The notes under the pieces were generated by a model. It was not told where the DNA came from. It saw nothing but the letters and a program-made list of their open reading frames with translations, and did no database searches. A DNA stretch of 64,000 nt from NCBI GenBank assembly GCA_000507305.1, contig DF239091.1, forward strand, positions 248,274 through 312,273, written 5' to 3'. The translations under genes were made by a program, and so were the position numbers. This DNA comes from Breviolum minutum Mf 1.05b.01 (taxonomy: Eukaryota > Sar > Dinophyceae > Suessiales > Symbiodiniaceae). This document shows, piece after piece, positions 30,825 to 40,849 of the stretch (within the stretch, counting starts at the first letter, position 1; each line of letters opens with the position of its first letter).

Positions 30825-30960
30825 GCGGATGAAGTACGTTATATGATATATGATATATATATATAGGGATTGTAAAAAAAAACATGAAATAAGGATCCCT
30901 TTTGCAAACCAGTCAGGATTTCATTTTCATGTCAGGTCAGGGTTTTGTTGCCGTTGCTCA
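30825..30960 (+). repeat. Family I repeat, copy 7
   Basis: GGGATTGTAAAAAAAAACAT, GGATCCCTTTTGCAAACC, AGGATTTCATTTTCATG, GTTTTGTTGCCGTTGCTCA (the same tail phrase as near 1190). Confidence 0.6.
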
Positions 30961-31084
30961 TATGAGAGAGATACCCTTTCCGTAATGAGGACACGGAGGA
31001 CACTGTGTTGAATGCTGATCCCAGGAAAGAAATACATTGTGATTTTTTAGTAGGGAATCTTTAATCATCCAACATTGGGATTGC

Positions 31085-31202
31085 TACTGTTGATGGAAGA
31101 AATCCCGCACCATCTAGGATGTATAAAGCATTTTAAAACCCTGGAAATGATGGGATAAACTACCTAAGACCTGGTTAGCAGGATTTCGTCCATCAACAGT
31201 AC
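31085..31202 (+). repeat. MITE family K, copy 5
   Basis: TACTGTTGATGGAAGAAATC...GATGTATAAAGC...AGGATTTCGTCCATCAACAG then TA. Confidence 0.88.
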
Positions 31203-31253
31203 TGTTTTTTTTAATGGTCAAACCTGGACTTCTCGGTTTTTTTTGGATTCAGC

Positions 31254-31448
31254 GTGCGGGGGTTGTGTTTTTTTTTCCACCACGAAACAATGGTTTCGTA
31301 TCGGATCGTTGGACACGACAGGGATCCGAGCTGGAAAACTGGACACCAAGTTGCCTTTTCTGTGACAGAGTTGGGGAAGCCTAAGAAAAACGGACAGAAT
31401 GCGGGCCTGACAGAGGGGACCCATCGTTCGGTTGTGACATTTGGGTAG
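31254..31448 (+). CDS. short open frame, possible exon
   Basis: Reads GLCFFFHHETMVSYRIVGHD then DPSWKTGHQVAFSVTELGKP; internal AG|G at 31321. The antisense frame is equally open, and no clear gene model could be drawn. Confidence 0.22.
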   Translation: MRGLCFFFHHETMVSYRIVGHDRDPSWKTGHQVAFSVTELGKPKKNGQNAGLTEGTHRSVVTFG

Positions 31449-31917
31449 CCGGTAGCCCGCCCCTATAATTAAATGGTGGAAAATAGATGTACGTTTTAAC
31501 TGGGGTTATTTTCACCCCAAAAAGTTGAGTTAGAACCTCATTTATACCTGGTAGGGATCCACTTTTTGTGAGAATGAGGTGCAAATTTCCACCTTTTTTT
31601 CTGTGGCTAAGGTGCTAACTGGGAATGGTATGTGACTCCGTTGTATGTATTTGAATTTATAGTTCTGAAAGATAGATACTTCAAATGGATACATCTACAA
31701 AAATCACTTGTTTTGTTTGCCACCCAAAAAAAATCATGTTGAGATGTGTTGAGTATCCCTTTTATCTCAATTTTCTACAACGTGACTTCATGATCGATCA
31801 GGATCTTTCAGTTGGGGGAAAGGGTTTGTTTGGAGAAATTTATGCCCAAACAAAACCATTTAGCCTGGTCAAACTATAGTGACCTCACATGCAAATCCAA
31901 GTCGTTATATAAAATTG

Positions 31918-32052
31918 CTTGGACGTCCCAGGAAGTTAGGATCACTGGTTAGAATCGATGGGTTATTTCACCTATAGCTATAAATGGGTTTTTTGTTGGT
32001 GTTATAACCCACTGATCCTAGCCTTTTACCAACTTCCAAGGGGACATCCTAG
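31918..32052 (+). repeat. MITE family F, copy 3
   Basis: CTTGGACGTCCCAGGAAGTT then AGGATCACTGG...CTGATCCTAGCC...CAACTTCCAAGGGGACATCC then TAG. Confidence 0.85.
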
Positions 32053-32130
32053 TACCAAAACATCAAGCGTCAACCAACAAACAAAGAACTAGCTGAACAC
32101 GACCAAGTTGTTGAAGGACAACACCGACAC

Positions 32131-32328
32131 TTCACCAGCTGGTATGGTAGTGAAAATTCCCTATTATTAACACCCCGGAAATCTAACGTAGATACCCAAC
32201 AAATTGATGCTTGGTAGCTGTTTCTCCTTCCAAGGGGAGTATTTTCAGGTTCCAGCCGTTAGTTTTCGGGGGTGCACAGGTCTTTATATGCATCCCACCT
32301 GGTGCAGGTTTTCTTCCATCAGCAATAT
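32131..32328 (+). repeat. MITE family K split by family A
   Basis: K left part CACCAGCTGGTATGG...CCCTATTATT, then family A (32169-32276), then K right part CTTTATATGCATCCCACCTG then GTGCAGG...CTTCCATCAGCA. Confidence 0.7.
32169..32276 (+). repeat. MITE family A, copy 13, nested in K
   Basis: AACACCCCGGAAATCTAACG...TTTTCAGGTTCCAGCCGTTA then GTTTTCGGGGGTGCA. Confidence 0.85.
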
Positions 32329-32866
32329 GATTGCCACTTCTCTTGCCTTCTTTGGCCTCAGACTATGACTCTTCATCCTGCCATTCTTGGAAGATTGTGT
32401 CATTAAGAATCGGGTCTGAGTTTAAACGAATCCCTGCCGCCCTATACTTATCGATGCAAGAGCAGGACTTCACCCTGTAAGTCCAAGAGCAAAAACAACT
32501 GTCCCCTGGATTTGTTATATAGTTGAACATGTTTAGTAGACTTTACTGGTCTTTACGGTTGAAAACAACCGTCAAAATAATAGTCGACTTGGAATCCCAG
32601 GGGTTTGACACCCTAAAACCAAAGAACTGCAGCTTTACATCCAGTCAATCGGTTGGTTGTTGATTTTTCGCGTGGTGGCTTACTATTTTGGAAGATACCG
32701 GTGGCCTTCAATACCAGGAAGATATAAATGGAGTTAGTTATAATCCCTTTTTAATGGCCGAAAATAATAATTCTGTAACTGGGGTGAAATAAGTTATTTC
32801 ACCCTGCTTATTTGCTTGTTCAGGAAGGTCACACCACTCGAAACTCTGCGGGGTGTTTGATCCCAA

Positions 32867-33006
32867 CTTGGAGGATCATCGCAGGACTTGTAAGTGGTTA
32901 ATAACCATGGTTAGTTTTCGTCCCCTTTCAGTGGGGTTGTGGGACCCCTTCCAAATGGCCTTTTTTATGGCTTATAAATGGTGGTTACTAACCGCTTGCT
33001 ACCTGA
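32867..33006 (+). repeat. MITE family E, copy 4
   Basis: CTTGGAGGATCATCGCAGGA then CTTGTAAGTGGTTAATAACC...CCTTCCAAATGGCC...GTGGTTACTAACCGCTTGC; right end diverged. Confidence 0.8.
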
Positions 33007-33039
33007 GCAGTGAAAAACCCTGGTTGCTTACGTTTTTTT

Positions 33040-33125
33040 TCTTGGGATGATACTACCCAGTATATAGGGATTATTTCATGTTTCCCATGAAATATCTGAA
33101 TCCCGTCGGCTTAAACAACCAGGAA
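33040..33125 (+). repeat. Family I repeat, copy 8
   Basis: GATGATACTACCCAGTATAT then AGGGATTATTTCATG, GAATCCCGTCGGCTTAAACA then ACCAGG. Confidence 0.6.
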
Positions 33126-33176
33126 AAACCCATAGGATCCATGTAATTATGGTATATTTACATTATGTATATAAAC

Positions 33177-33280
33177 CTAGGTGGTGGTTTCAAAGTTATT
33201 TTTTAATTTTCACCCCTATTTGGGGAAGATTCCCATTTTGACTCATATTTTTCAAAGGGGTTGGTTCAACCACCAACTAG
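33177..33280 (+). repeat. MITE family D, copy 5
   Basis: CTAGGTGGTGGTTTCAAAGT...CACCCCTATTTGGGGAAGAT...GGTTCAACCACCAACTAG; inserted in a family I/L mosaic. Confidence 0.9.
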
Positions 33281-33324
33281 ATAAACCCTTAAAATGATCT
33301 CCAATAAACCAACCAGTATTTCAT

Positions 33325-33425
33325 GCCCATAGGATCCATGTATGGTATATTTAACTACATGAAAACCATAAATCTAAGCCATTCATGTAGGTAAATACAC
33401 AATCGTCCCATGGATCCTATATGGG
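33325..33425 (+). repeat. MITE family L, copy 2
   Basis: GCCCATAGGATCCATGTATG then GTATATTTAAC...AGGTAAATACACAATCG then CCCATGGATCCTATATGGG. A second L-like start is at 33130-33160. Confidence 0.8.
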
Positions 33426-33579
33426 ATGGGATGAGATCCTCCAAGAACCCCTCACCCTGACCCCCCCGAGATTCGACAATCCTTGGGCGCGTACCATGCA
33501 ACGGACCTTAACCTCGGACGCGGTGCGGCAAGCTCAACGGATGGCGGTTTTTTGTTACGGATGGATGTGCCGTTGACGG

Positions 33580-33760
33580 GTTCGTTAGGATCAATGGTTA
33601 GTATATAGGTTATAACCTATTATATATATAAATGAGAGGCCCAGGAAGTTTGCAAATTGTTAGTAAATGGGTTGTAATCTACTTGTAAAAAAGATATATT
33701 GGGGTGAAAACCCAATTACTGTACTAACCTTTGATCCTAACTTCCAACAGGACATCCAAG
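33580..33760 (+). repeat. MITE family F, rearranged copy 4
   Basis: TTAGGATCAATGGTTAGT...GGCCCAGGAAGTTTGCAAAT...TGATCCTAACTTCC...GGACATCCAAG. Confidence 0.6.
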
Positions 33761-33902
33761 TTATGGCTATAGTTTCATGGATCAGGTGATCCGGAGTCAG
33801 GGAATCGTGTCCCCAAGATGTCCTTAAAAATTCAGGTTTTTGCCTCGGGTAGCTGAGGTGGTGCTGGTTTCGGGAAATGGGATCTCCCCTTATTTCAAGG
33901 GA

Positions 33903-34005
33903 AAGCTACCTGGAACGCCAAGTGTCCTATTTTTTTAGGCAACTTTACCCCTAAAACCAGCAACCATTGCCTTAAAAGTTGGGCACTTGGCTTTCCAGGT
34001 AGGTT
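33903..34005 (+). repeat. Family S palindromic element
   Basis: AAGCTACCTGGAACGCCAAG then TG / GCACTTGGCTTTCCAGGTAG then GTT; inner TTTTTAGGCAACTTTACCCC. Part of its arm recurs at 17508. Confidence 0.75.
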
Positions 34006-34092
34006 ACTTGGTGATATATGATTTCATTCTGGCTAGATAGACTTGAAGGTTTGCTGATCCTAGTCTTGAAAAACATCTTAAAACAATACTTT

Positions 34093-34186
34093 GTCAGGAG
34101 GTGTGAGTTTGGATCCCCTGAAGGCATTCTAAAGAGGTGTTTGGGGTTGCAAACACCTACTCACAAGGTATTTGGAAGACTAGGGT
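34093..34186 (-). repeat. MITE family J, copy 3
   Basis: GTCAGGAGGTGTGAGTTTGG...GGGGTTGCAAACACCTACTC then ACAAGGTATTTGGAAGAC. Confidence 0.7.
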
Positions 34187-34292
34187 TATAGATGTTATAG
34201 ACATGCATAGATACAATTTTGAAATCTATAGTCGGTTAACCATAGACGCCATAGGTTACATGGTAGGATTGTATATTTACCCATACTAATTT

Positions 34293-34410
34293 TGTGGCTA
34301 ATCAACCACCCCCCCCGTGAGCGAACCTTGCTGGAAATAGCCGGCCTTATGATCAGGGCTTATGAAAACCATTGGTTTCCCTTAATTGTTGGCCTTATTA
34401 AACAACAACA
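34293..34410 (+). repeat. MITE family G, copy 5 (right end lost)
   Basis: TGTGGCTAATCAACCACCCC...GAAATAGCCGGCCTTATGAT...CTTAATTGTTGGCCTTATTA. Confidence 0.65.
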
Positions 34411-34419
34411 TATGCGAAG

Positions 34420-35200
34420 GAGGAAATTAAATGAGTTATAGTTATGGTGGTATTTACCTACAAAACTGTGTTTTGTTTAGGGGATAAACATAGGTACTAT
34501 GTACCATAGGTGTGGGTAAGAATCGAAGGACCCTCCTTTAAAGGGGTGTTGACTTCGTTTTTTTTGCAGGTTTGTTTTGGATCTCTAAGCCACCAGTGAC
34601 TTGAGATCCGGACTGATTCTTGAAGCACTATACATTTTGGGCAATCTTTTCTGATCAGTAGTCTAATGGCAAACCGTTGAACCTTCCAAAATTTTGCACT
34701 TCACTTGGGGCCCGGTGAAATATTGTAAGAAGTTACCCAGATCCAGATGCTTCATGCATAGAATATTTACCTACATGAAGAAACTGAAAAACTCATTTAG
34801 TAAATTGTAGGTTTTCACATCTTCCACTCCCATTTTAGTAGCAGATGGGAGATAGATTTTTCACTAACTTGTATGGGAAATATGGTTCCGCGATTTGGAG
34901 CTCCCCCAGGGGCCCTTCCTGGACCGTGGCAAAATCACTTGAAAAATACAGGTCTATGAGTCGGCCAATGATTGCTGGAGGTGCGTGGCAAAGATGGGGA
35001 TTTTGGAGGCCCCAGAGGTCACCCAGGGGGGCGCCACCCCAAAAGGGATCGTAATTCAGCTTTTTAGGAATTTGTTGATCAATTGCGATTCCAGCCAGCC
35101 GATGCTTTGAAGGTTGACAGAGCTATAGAATCACCACGAGCTTCTGTTGAAAGCATTTGAGCAATGGAAAAAATGCCTGCTTATTTACTGGATGTAGAAG
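34420..35200. other. no gene assigned
   Basis: A plus frame at 34845-35054 (MGDRFFTNLYGKYGSAIW...) is GC-richer but has no supported splice sites. The rest shows L-like fragments (TTTACCTACA). Confidence 0.25.
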
Positions 35201-35204
35201 ATTT

Positions 35205-35405
35205 TTGTACTACCCAGTTATATAGGGATTATAATGGACCAATACAAGGGTCCCTATTAAACAACCAGTATAATCCAAAGTAAGAGCCAGGTGATTCAAA
35301 GTGACCTTTTGATTCCCGGGTCGGAGGTCACTTAGCCCTTGTTAAGCATCCTAGAAAGGTCGCAAAAAAAAACGCCAGGAAGTTGTTTTTTTCGTAGCTC
35401 ATTTT
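35205..35405 (+). repeat. Family I repeat split by family P copy 2
   Basis: ACTACCCAGTTATATAGGGA then TTATAATGG...AACAACCAGTATAATCC then AAAGTAAGAG, then CCAGGTGATTCAAAGTGACC (35287-35379), then a T run with CGTAGCTC. Confidence 0.75.
35287..35379 (+). repeat. MITE family P, copy 2
   Basis: CCAGGTGATTCAAAGTGACC then TTTT...GAGGTCACTTAGCCC...TAGAAAGGTCGC...CGCCAGG; the right arm is decayed relative to copy 1. Confidence 0.7.
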
Positions 35406-35919
35406 TTTTTGGCGTTGTGTATATATAGACATAAAATCCGGGACACGCTGTAGAGTGAGGTATACGACATGATGATTGCCAAACTGTCATTTTTGTTGGC
35501 GCTCTTTAAACTTATAACCCTCGAAGTCCTTGGCCATCATTTTTTATAGGTTGATTTACGAATCTCCAGGTTTTTAAGGGTATATCAAGATCCAAAAGTA
35601 ACCACCACTTTTCAATGGTGGTTGACTTCCAGGGTACCGTTTTGTCAAATGTGACAGCAAGAGAAAACATGATGACCTGAAAAAAACGGTTCCTTGGGCG
35701 GAATGCTAGGGGTGAAGGCTCCACGTAATGAATTTATATCAAGTATTACATGTGTAACAGGGTTGCAACGTCAATGCCCCTTGGACTCCAAAAAACTCCT
35801 GGAAACATATTAAAGGAGTTATGACTTCATAAACCATAACAAAAATGAAAAGCAACTTTGGTTAATCAGACACAAAACCGACACCTCCTGAAAAACCGCA
35901 GGTTTTCCTGGTCCGGCAA

Positions 35920-36303
35920 TTTAGCTGAGACGCGCTACGCGGGCGACGTCGACGTGGGCAGCACCAACGTTGGGAACCTCAGGATTTGGGGCCAATGACC
36001 TTGGATTTGGGCCGGTGACTTTTTACATCCTACAAGATGGTCCCCCCACTAGTTACTAGTTACTAGTTGGAGGGGTGGGGAAAAGGCTTGGGGATCTTGA
36101 AGGCCTAGTTGTTTTTGTTGAAGTCTCATGTTTCAGACAAGCAACATGATTTTTTGAGAGGGTTTTCATGAACATTGATGTTTTTTTTGTATACATCGTT
36201 TTATCCAAAATGTGCAGGGATCCGACATTTTGGATGATAGGCAGACTAAACAAATGAGAGAATCTTACCAGATATTTTTTCCTTACCCAGACACTCAATG
36301 GGG
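35920..36303. other. no gene assigned
   Basis: A GC-rich patch (GCGGGCGACGTCGACGTGGG, about 35938) could be a small exon (YAGDVDVGSTNVGNLR), and CTAGTTACTAGTTACTAGTT is a short tandem at about 36048. Confidence 0.25.
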
Positions 36304-36370
36304 CTGGTGTATTTACCTACCTTTAAAACAAACATCAACCAAATGTAGGTAAATATATCATACATTCGGA
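36304..36370 (+). repeat. Family L repeat
   Basis: GGTGTATTTACCTACCTTTA...CAAATGTAGGTAAATATATC then ATACATTCGG. Confidence 0.6.
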
Positions 36371-36709
36371 TTTTTTTAATGATTTTTTGGCTTATCCGAA
36401 TTTGGCCCCAAAAAACACATTAAATGTATATAGGCAAAAACACCATTATATATGTCATATGTGTGTCTATACTTACATCTCCCCCAAAGCTTCCCATTTT
36501 TGTAGGTACATACACCATACATTGCAATGTCATGTTTGGGTATCCAAAATTTGGCGGACCAAATATCCGTTTCGTTCCAGGTGTCATTGCGTGCCGTGGT
36601 GGCCCGCGTGGACCGATCTGCCACTTGGTTCATGAGCTCTTCGAAAATCCCGGATGGACTTCTCCGGAAACAAGAAATCTAATTCAGAATTAAGCAACAA
36701 GATTTAATA

Positions 36710-36823
36710 ACCCTAAGAATCATTGGACCGACCCCCCAATCAAGGGGTTTGATTGAACCTGTCTAGCAGGGGTGTTTTGGGTTCTTAAAATGGCCATTTT
36801 CGAGGGGTCAGGATTCTTTGGGA
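36710..36823 (-). repeat. MITE family H, copy 3
   Basis: ACCCTAAGAATCATTGGACC...AAAATGGCCATTTTCGAGGG then GTCAGGATTCTTTGGG. Confidence 0.85.
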
Positions 36824-37211
36824 AGTATGCTTTGACGCTCCTTCGCGAGCTGTGAAACTTATGTTTGTGATTAGCTATTGCAATGTCTAATTTACATATA
36901 TATATATACATCTTTTATGTCGTACATAGTTATGTATCTACCTAACGTTCATGAAGGATGTCTATTGCAATGATGTCATTTTCAACCAAATTAACAATTG
37001 ATGGATATTTCTGGGAAAATTATATCGACCTCAGCTGCTGGTCACGTAAGGGTATCCTCCGCACAACTCCCTTAATTCAGGTTTAGGACCTAGGAACTAC
37101 AGGCCAGGTTGCCAGGAGATATTTAGACATGTTGAGTTGTTGACATCAATTGATTGCTCAAAAAAAAACCGGCAAAGCTGATGTGTTGCCACAGCGAACT
37201 TTTTTCATCAG

Positions 37212-37299
37212 GTGGTCTTCACTTCTGAAGCGATTGACACGACGGGTGGTAGTGCTTATGGCGGCCACATTGAGATTATCGATCTGTTGGGGGGACCTG
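37212..37299 (+). CDS. candidate exon, unknown host gene
   Basis: Pyrimidine tract GAACTTTTTTCATCAG|G; reads VVFTSEAIDTTGGSAYGG then HIEIIDLLGGP; donors such as GTGGTG follow. A family E MITE begins within a few bases. Product not recognised. Confidence 0.45.
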
Positions 37300-37307
37300 G
37301 TGGTGTG

Positions 37308-37456
37308 CTCGGATGACCATCCTACTTAGCAAGTGGTCAATAACCATGTTTAGTAAGTCCCCTAAGTAGGTTTGTTTCCCTTCCAAATGGCCTAAATGGC
37401 TTATCAATGATGGTTTCTAATCACATCTAACCACTTACTAACTGGATGATCCTCCT
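37308..37456 (+). repeat. MITE family E, copy 5
   Basis: CGGATGACCATCCTACTTAG then CAAGTGGTCAATAACC...CTAACCACTTACTAACTGGA then TGATCCTCC. Confidence 0.8.
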
Positions 37457-37626
37457 AGTGGGTTTGTGGGGATTCGCTGGTGATTTGTATTGTTGGCTTC
37501 ATCTTGGGTTGCATCTTTCGTATTGTTGACCATAAGCCCCGCGGCAAATCTTGAGGAGTGCCAAGATAAAACTAAACCCATTAAGATTCTGCGTTTAAGT
37601 GGCACCTGGCCGATGATTTCACATCA

Positions 37627-38340
37627 TTGATAGGTCCTACACATAGGTCCAAGCAACATCACATGTTTGCCGAAGTCTTGTATAAGAAGTTGTTCCAAAC
37701 AAAAATGGTGACAGTCAAAAATGGTCATGGGAAGTGCTTGGTATACCAAGTATTCCAGCTTTTCAGACACCGGTATGATGTAGAAAACATGAAGACGACA
37801 AGTTTTTTACATACCCTTTTCATCAACGTAGATGATAGGATGTTGTCGCAAGATGAGACTTTTTTAGCATAGTCGGAAACTGACACGTGAAAGAGACAAG
37901 AAACGTTAATTTCAACTCTAGTATCTTGAGATTCCGTTTCTATTCCCACAGGATCCATGTATGGTACGTTTACCTGCATATACTTGATTAATTTTGGTTA
38001 ATGTAAGTTCTACAGTCATACCCTACATGTATCCCAGTCGGATTTTTGAACTCTTCCATACAAAACAAGACTTGTGCTTATAACTTATAAACAAAAAACA
38101 TCACTTCCTATCTTCCTGGTTTTTCAGCTTTTATCAATCATTTTGATTGTATCTACAGTAAATGGTTTTTATAGATTGTGTGGTGGGTCATTCATTTTAA
38201 TCAAGCACTTTCTCACGGTGTGACCCAAAATTCAACCAGAAACACCGTCTTTATTTGACTGTATTTAAGGTGAGTGGATCTTTGGTGAATTAACCAAGGA
38301 TTTTTGGAATGAATGTCATTGAAACAACCCATTTTCTTTA
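37627..38340. other. no gene assigned
   Basis: A plus frame (37627-37872) and its antisense are both open; an L fragment (GGATCCATGTATGGTACGTT) lies at 37950. No splice pair stood out. Confidence 0.25.
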
Positions 38341-38348
38341 AATTTGTC

Positions 38349-38486
38349 TACCCTCCCTGAAATTAACGGTTAACGGTATACCCTGAACATAGGCCGGGCC
38401 CCAAAAGTGCAGTAGTTACCTCAACATACTCCACCATTTTTTCAGAGGCGAACTGTTAGGTAGTGATGTTTAGTTTATAGGAGGGG
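38349..38486 (+). repeat. MITE family A, copy 14
   Basis: TACCCTCCCTGAAATTAACG then GTTAACGG...TTTTTTCAGAGGCGAACTGT then TAGG...ATAGGAGGG. Confidence 0.7.
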
Positions 38487-38526
38487 AACATGAACCTCGC
38501 AAAACCTTGCGCCGATGACCTCGTCT

Positions 38527-38582
38527 TCCATTCTCCAAATACCTTGTCAGGAGGTGTTTCGACCCCTTCTGGAAGGCTAGGG
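38527..38582 (+). repeat. Family J fragment
   Basis: TTCTCCAAATACCTTGTCAG then GAGGTGTTTCGACCCC. Confidence 0.55.
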
Positions 38583-38599
38583 TTGATGGCCATTCTTTT

Positions 38600-38715
38600 A
38601 CCCTAAGAATCCCCCCAAGGGCCCTCCAACAACAAGGGTTTGAACCTGTATGACGCCGGGGTGTTTAGGGTCCTCAAAGTAGCCATGTTTTGAGGGGAAA
38701 TCGGATTCTTAAAGC
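38600..38715 (-). repeat. MITE family H, copy 4
   Basis: ACCCTAAGAATCCCCCCAAG...CTCAAAGTAGCCATGTTTTG then AGG...CGGATTCTTAAAG. Confidence 0.8.
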
Positions 38716-39092
38716 CAAGAAATCTCCAACAGGACCGTTCCTGAACGGACCCCGAAAAAACCTGAGTATCTAATAGCTCGATTGCAACTTAGGTGTCCGT
38801 TGGGATTCGGTCCCATTCAATTTTTGATGGAAAAGAAAATATGGTTGTTTAATCACAGGATTCTTATTTCATGGTCTATGAAATATTCCCCAACATTTTG
38901 ATGGATTAAAGTATTCGATTTCCGGTTTTTTTAACTCAACAAACTTCACCAATCGTTGTCTGAGAACCTTGGATGATGTGGATTCCACCAAATGGGTGGG
39001 TACTGTGGATATGAGGCCAGGTGGGTGGTCACGAAGGGGTGGTGGGATGGATGCAAAATAAAGTGGGTTGTTGTCAATTTGTAGGGTTGCAC

Positions 39093-39234
39093 ACTTGGAG
39101 GATAATGCCAGTTAGTGAGTGGTTCCCATGTATAAGCCATGGAAAGGCCATTTTTGAAGGGGGAATAACCTTATTTAGGGGACTTACGATCACCATGGCT
39201 ATTGACCACTTACTAACTGGGATGATCCTCCAAG
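39093..39234 (+). repeat. MITE family E, copy 6
   Basis: CTTGGAGGATAATGCCAGTT then AGTGAGTGG...GACCACTTACTAACTGGGAT then GATCCTCCAAG; excellent ends. Confidence 0.9.
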
Positions 39235-39257
39235 TACCTAAGGTTTAAATCCCTGGA

Positions 39258-39352
39258 GTTTTTCCTTAACAGCGAGTCTACACACCCTGAAGGTGCGTCT
39301 TCCAACGATGATTTTTTGCTATAGGCTATATATGTTAAACTTTTGGGGTGTA
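39258..39352 (+). repeat. Family A, diverged copy
   Basis: CCTTAACAGCGAGTCTACAC...ACCCTGAAGG...TATATGTTAAACTTTTGGGG then TGTA. Confidence 0.45.
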
Positions 39353-39514
39353 TGGCGGTGAAGAGTCAACATGTATCAACATTTAAGGTTCTACTGCACC
39401 TGCCTGCTTTTTGCGTTGGCCGATGGTATTTTGTGCTGGGAATTGGTGGAGGATGTAGCTGGTGAAAACTGCAAGATTTGGTTATGTGTGATTGGAATTT
39501 CTGGAGAATCGCAG

Positions 39515-39605
39515 GTTCGATGGTAGTCCACAGTGGTGCTTCATTCAACATGATCCACAACGAATCTACCTGAAGAACTTCAAAAAGAATGGCACAGTTT
39601 CAATG
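39515..39605 (+). CDS. candidate exon with consensus splice sites
   Basis: Acceptor CTGGAGAATCGCAG|G and a perfect donor ATG|GTAAGT. After one base it reads FDGSPQWCFIQHDPQR then IYLKNFKKNGTVSM, 30 codons ending between codons. The NGT in a beta-rich context is faintly like FHA domains, but I would not name it. The donor is the start of the palindrome at 39603. Confidence 0.52.
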
Positions 39606-39683
39606 GTAAGTTTCCCAAACTATTCCCATACCACTCCCATAAGAATCCCTGAAGATACTGGAATCGTATGGGAAACTTACCAT
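39603..39683 (+). repeat. Family R palindrome carrying a 5' splice site
   Basis: ATGGTAAGTTTCCCA and TGGGAAACTTACCAT are perfect 15-base inverted repeats 51 bases apart (with an inner CATACCACTCCCATAAG). Only one copy was noticed. Confidence 0.8.
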
Positions 39684-40034
39684 AAAGGGGTCCCATTATT
39701 GTTGGTCCCTGGAATCATCCTTGACAGTTAAACTTTTCATTTGGTACTACTGTACCTCTTTAAAGGTATCAGCCTGTCAATTCTTTGTGATTACAGTATA
39801 CCTGACCCGAAATCAAAGCGGCGGTTTTCGTGACTTCCTCCCAATAGGGGATGAAAGTTGGTCACGAATTTGAAATCATCTGGATTTGTTGTTGTGTTTT
39901 GTGTAAATATATATTATATATCCTAAATTTTGTTGATTTTCTTGGGTTGTAACAAAACCTTCCAGTTTTTCTTCCTTTTTCCAAGTGTCGTCACTATAAA
40001 AACCTTGGGATTTTTTGTTCCATCTCGTCGTTTT

Positions 40035-40180
40035 TCGGTCGCCGTGGAAAAACCGGTACCGAATCCCAGTTACACCCACTTCGACACCTTGGGAAAGGGT
40101 GCCCTTAGCGCCGTTGGGGAGACTCAGAAAGAGAAGCCCGCGATTCGGTTTTGGTGGATCCTTTTCCGGCACCTTCGAGT
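40035..40180 (+). CDS. possible exon
   Basis: The frame reads SVAVEKPVPNPSYTHFDTL then GKGALSAVGETQKEKPAIRF in a GC-richer patch. No confident splice sites; the antisense frame is also open. Confidence 0.27.
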
Positions 40181-40291
40181 GGGGGTTTTGTCGTTTGGGA
40201 TTTCCCATTTTGGTTGATGAATTGGACCTCAAAGAGGTGCCAAAACCACGATAAGAATCGGCACTTTCTGGTCTAAAAGTCATCCTTCCTC

Positions 40292-40410
40292 AGGGATCGA
40301 TCCAATCACCGAAACTGAGAATGGTAGTAATGGAAGCTAAATACCTTGCGTTTCGGATGTGATGAAGGACACCCCAATCATCATTTGACAAGGTGATTGG
40401 ATCCCTAGGG
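40292..40410. repeat. Family V inverted repeat
   Basis: AGGGATCGATCCAATCACC and GGTGATTGGATCCCT are inverted arms around about 85 bases; single copy seen. Confidence 0.6.
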
Positions 40411-40464
40411 CTTTTTGGAACAAGAGTTCTGTATCCAACTGGTCATGCTGCTTGTACCTGCTTA

Positions 40465-40584
40465 CTTGAATTTGCTTTTGTTGGTGATTTTTTATAACGG
40501 ATTCTACCATGGTAATAAATGACCATTAGACCGCCATTTGGGCAATTCTTTTTCTTGTTCAAGCACCCAACTAGCAAATATAAG
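40465..40584 (+). repeat. MITE family C, copy 11
   Basis: CTTGAATTTGCTTTTG...AACGGATTCTACCATGG...CCGCCATTTGGGC...CTAGCAAATATAAG. Confidence 0.8.
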
Positions 40585-40746
40585 CTTATGTCATTATATG
40601 ATTTATCCTGCTTATATTGCTTGTACTGCCATACAGATTTTACAGGGTTGTTTTGTAGGTTTGGACCCTTTAAACTTTCCTGAGGTATGAAATGTGTTTT
40701 TTCACACCTCACAGCAGGATGACGCGTATCCACTGGCAAAAAAATA

Positions 40747-40845
40747 GTACTCCCTGGAAGTTCAACATAGCCCCTGAAAAGACACCATCTAATGTAGTCT
40801 TCCAACCATCATTTTGTAGGGGCTATCTTAAACTTCTGGGGTGTA
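40747..40845 (+). repeat. MITE family A, copy 16
   Basis: GTACTCCCTGGAAGTTCAAC then ATAGCCCCTGAAAA...TGTAGGGGCTATCTTAAACT then TCTGGGGTGTA. Confidence 0.88.
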
Positions 40846-40849
40846 TCTG

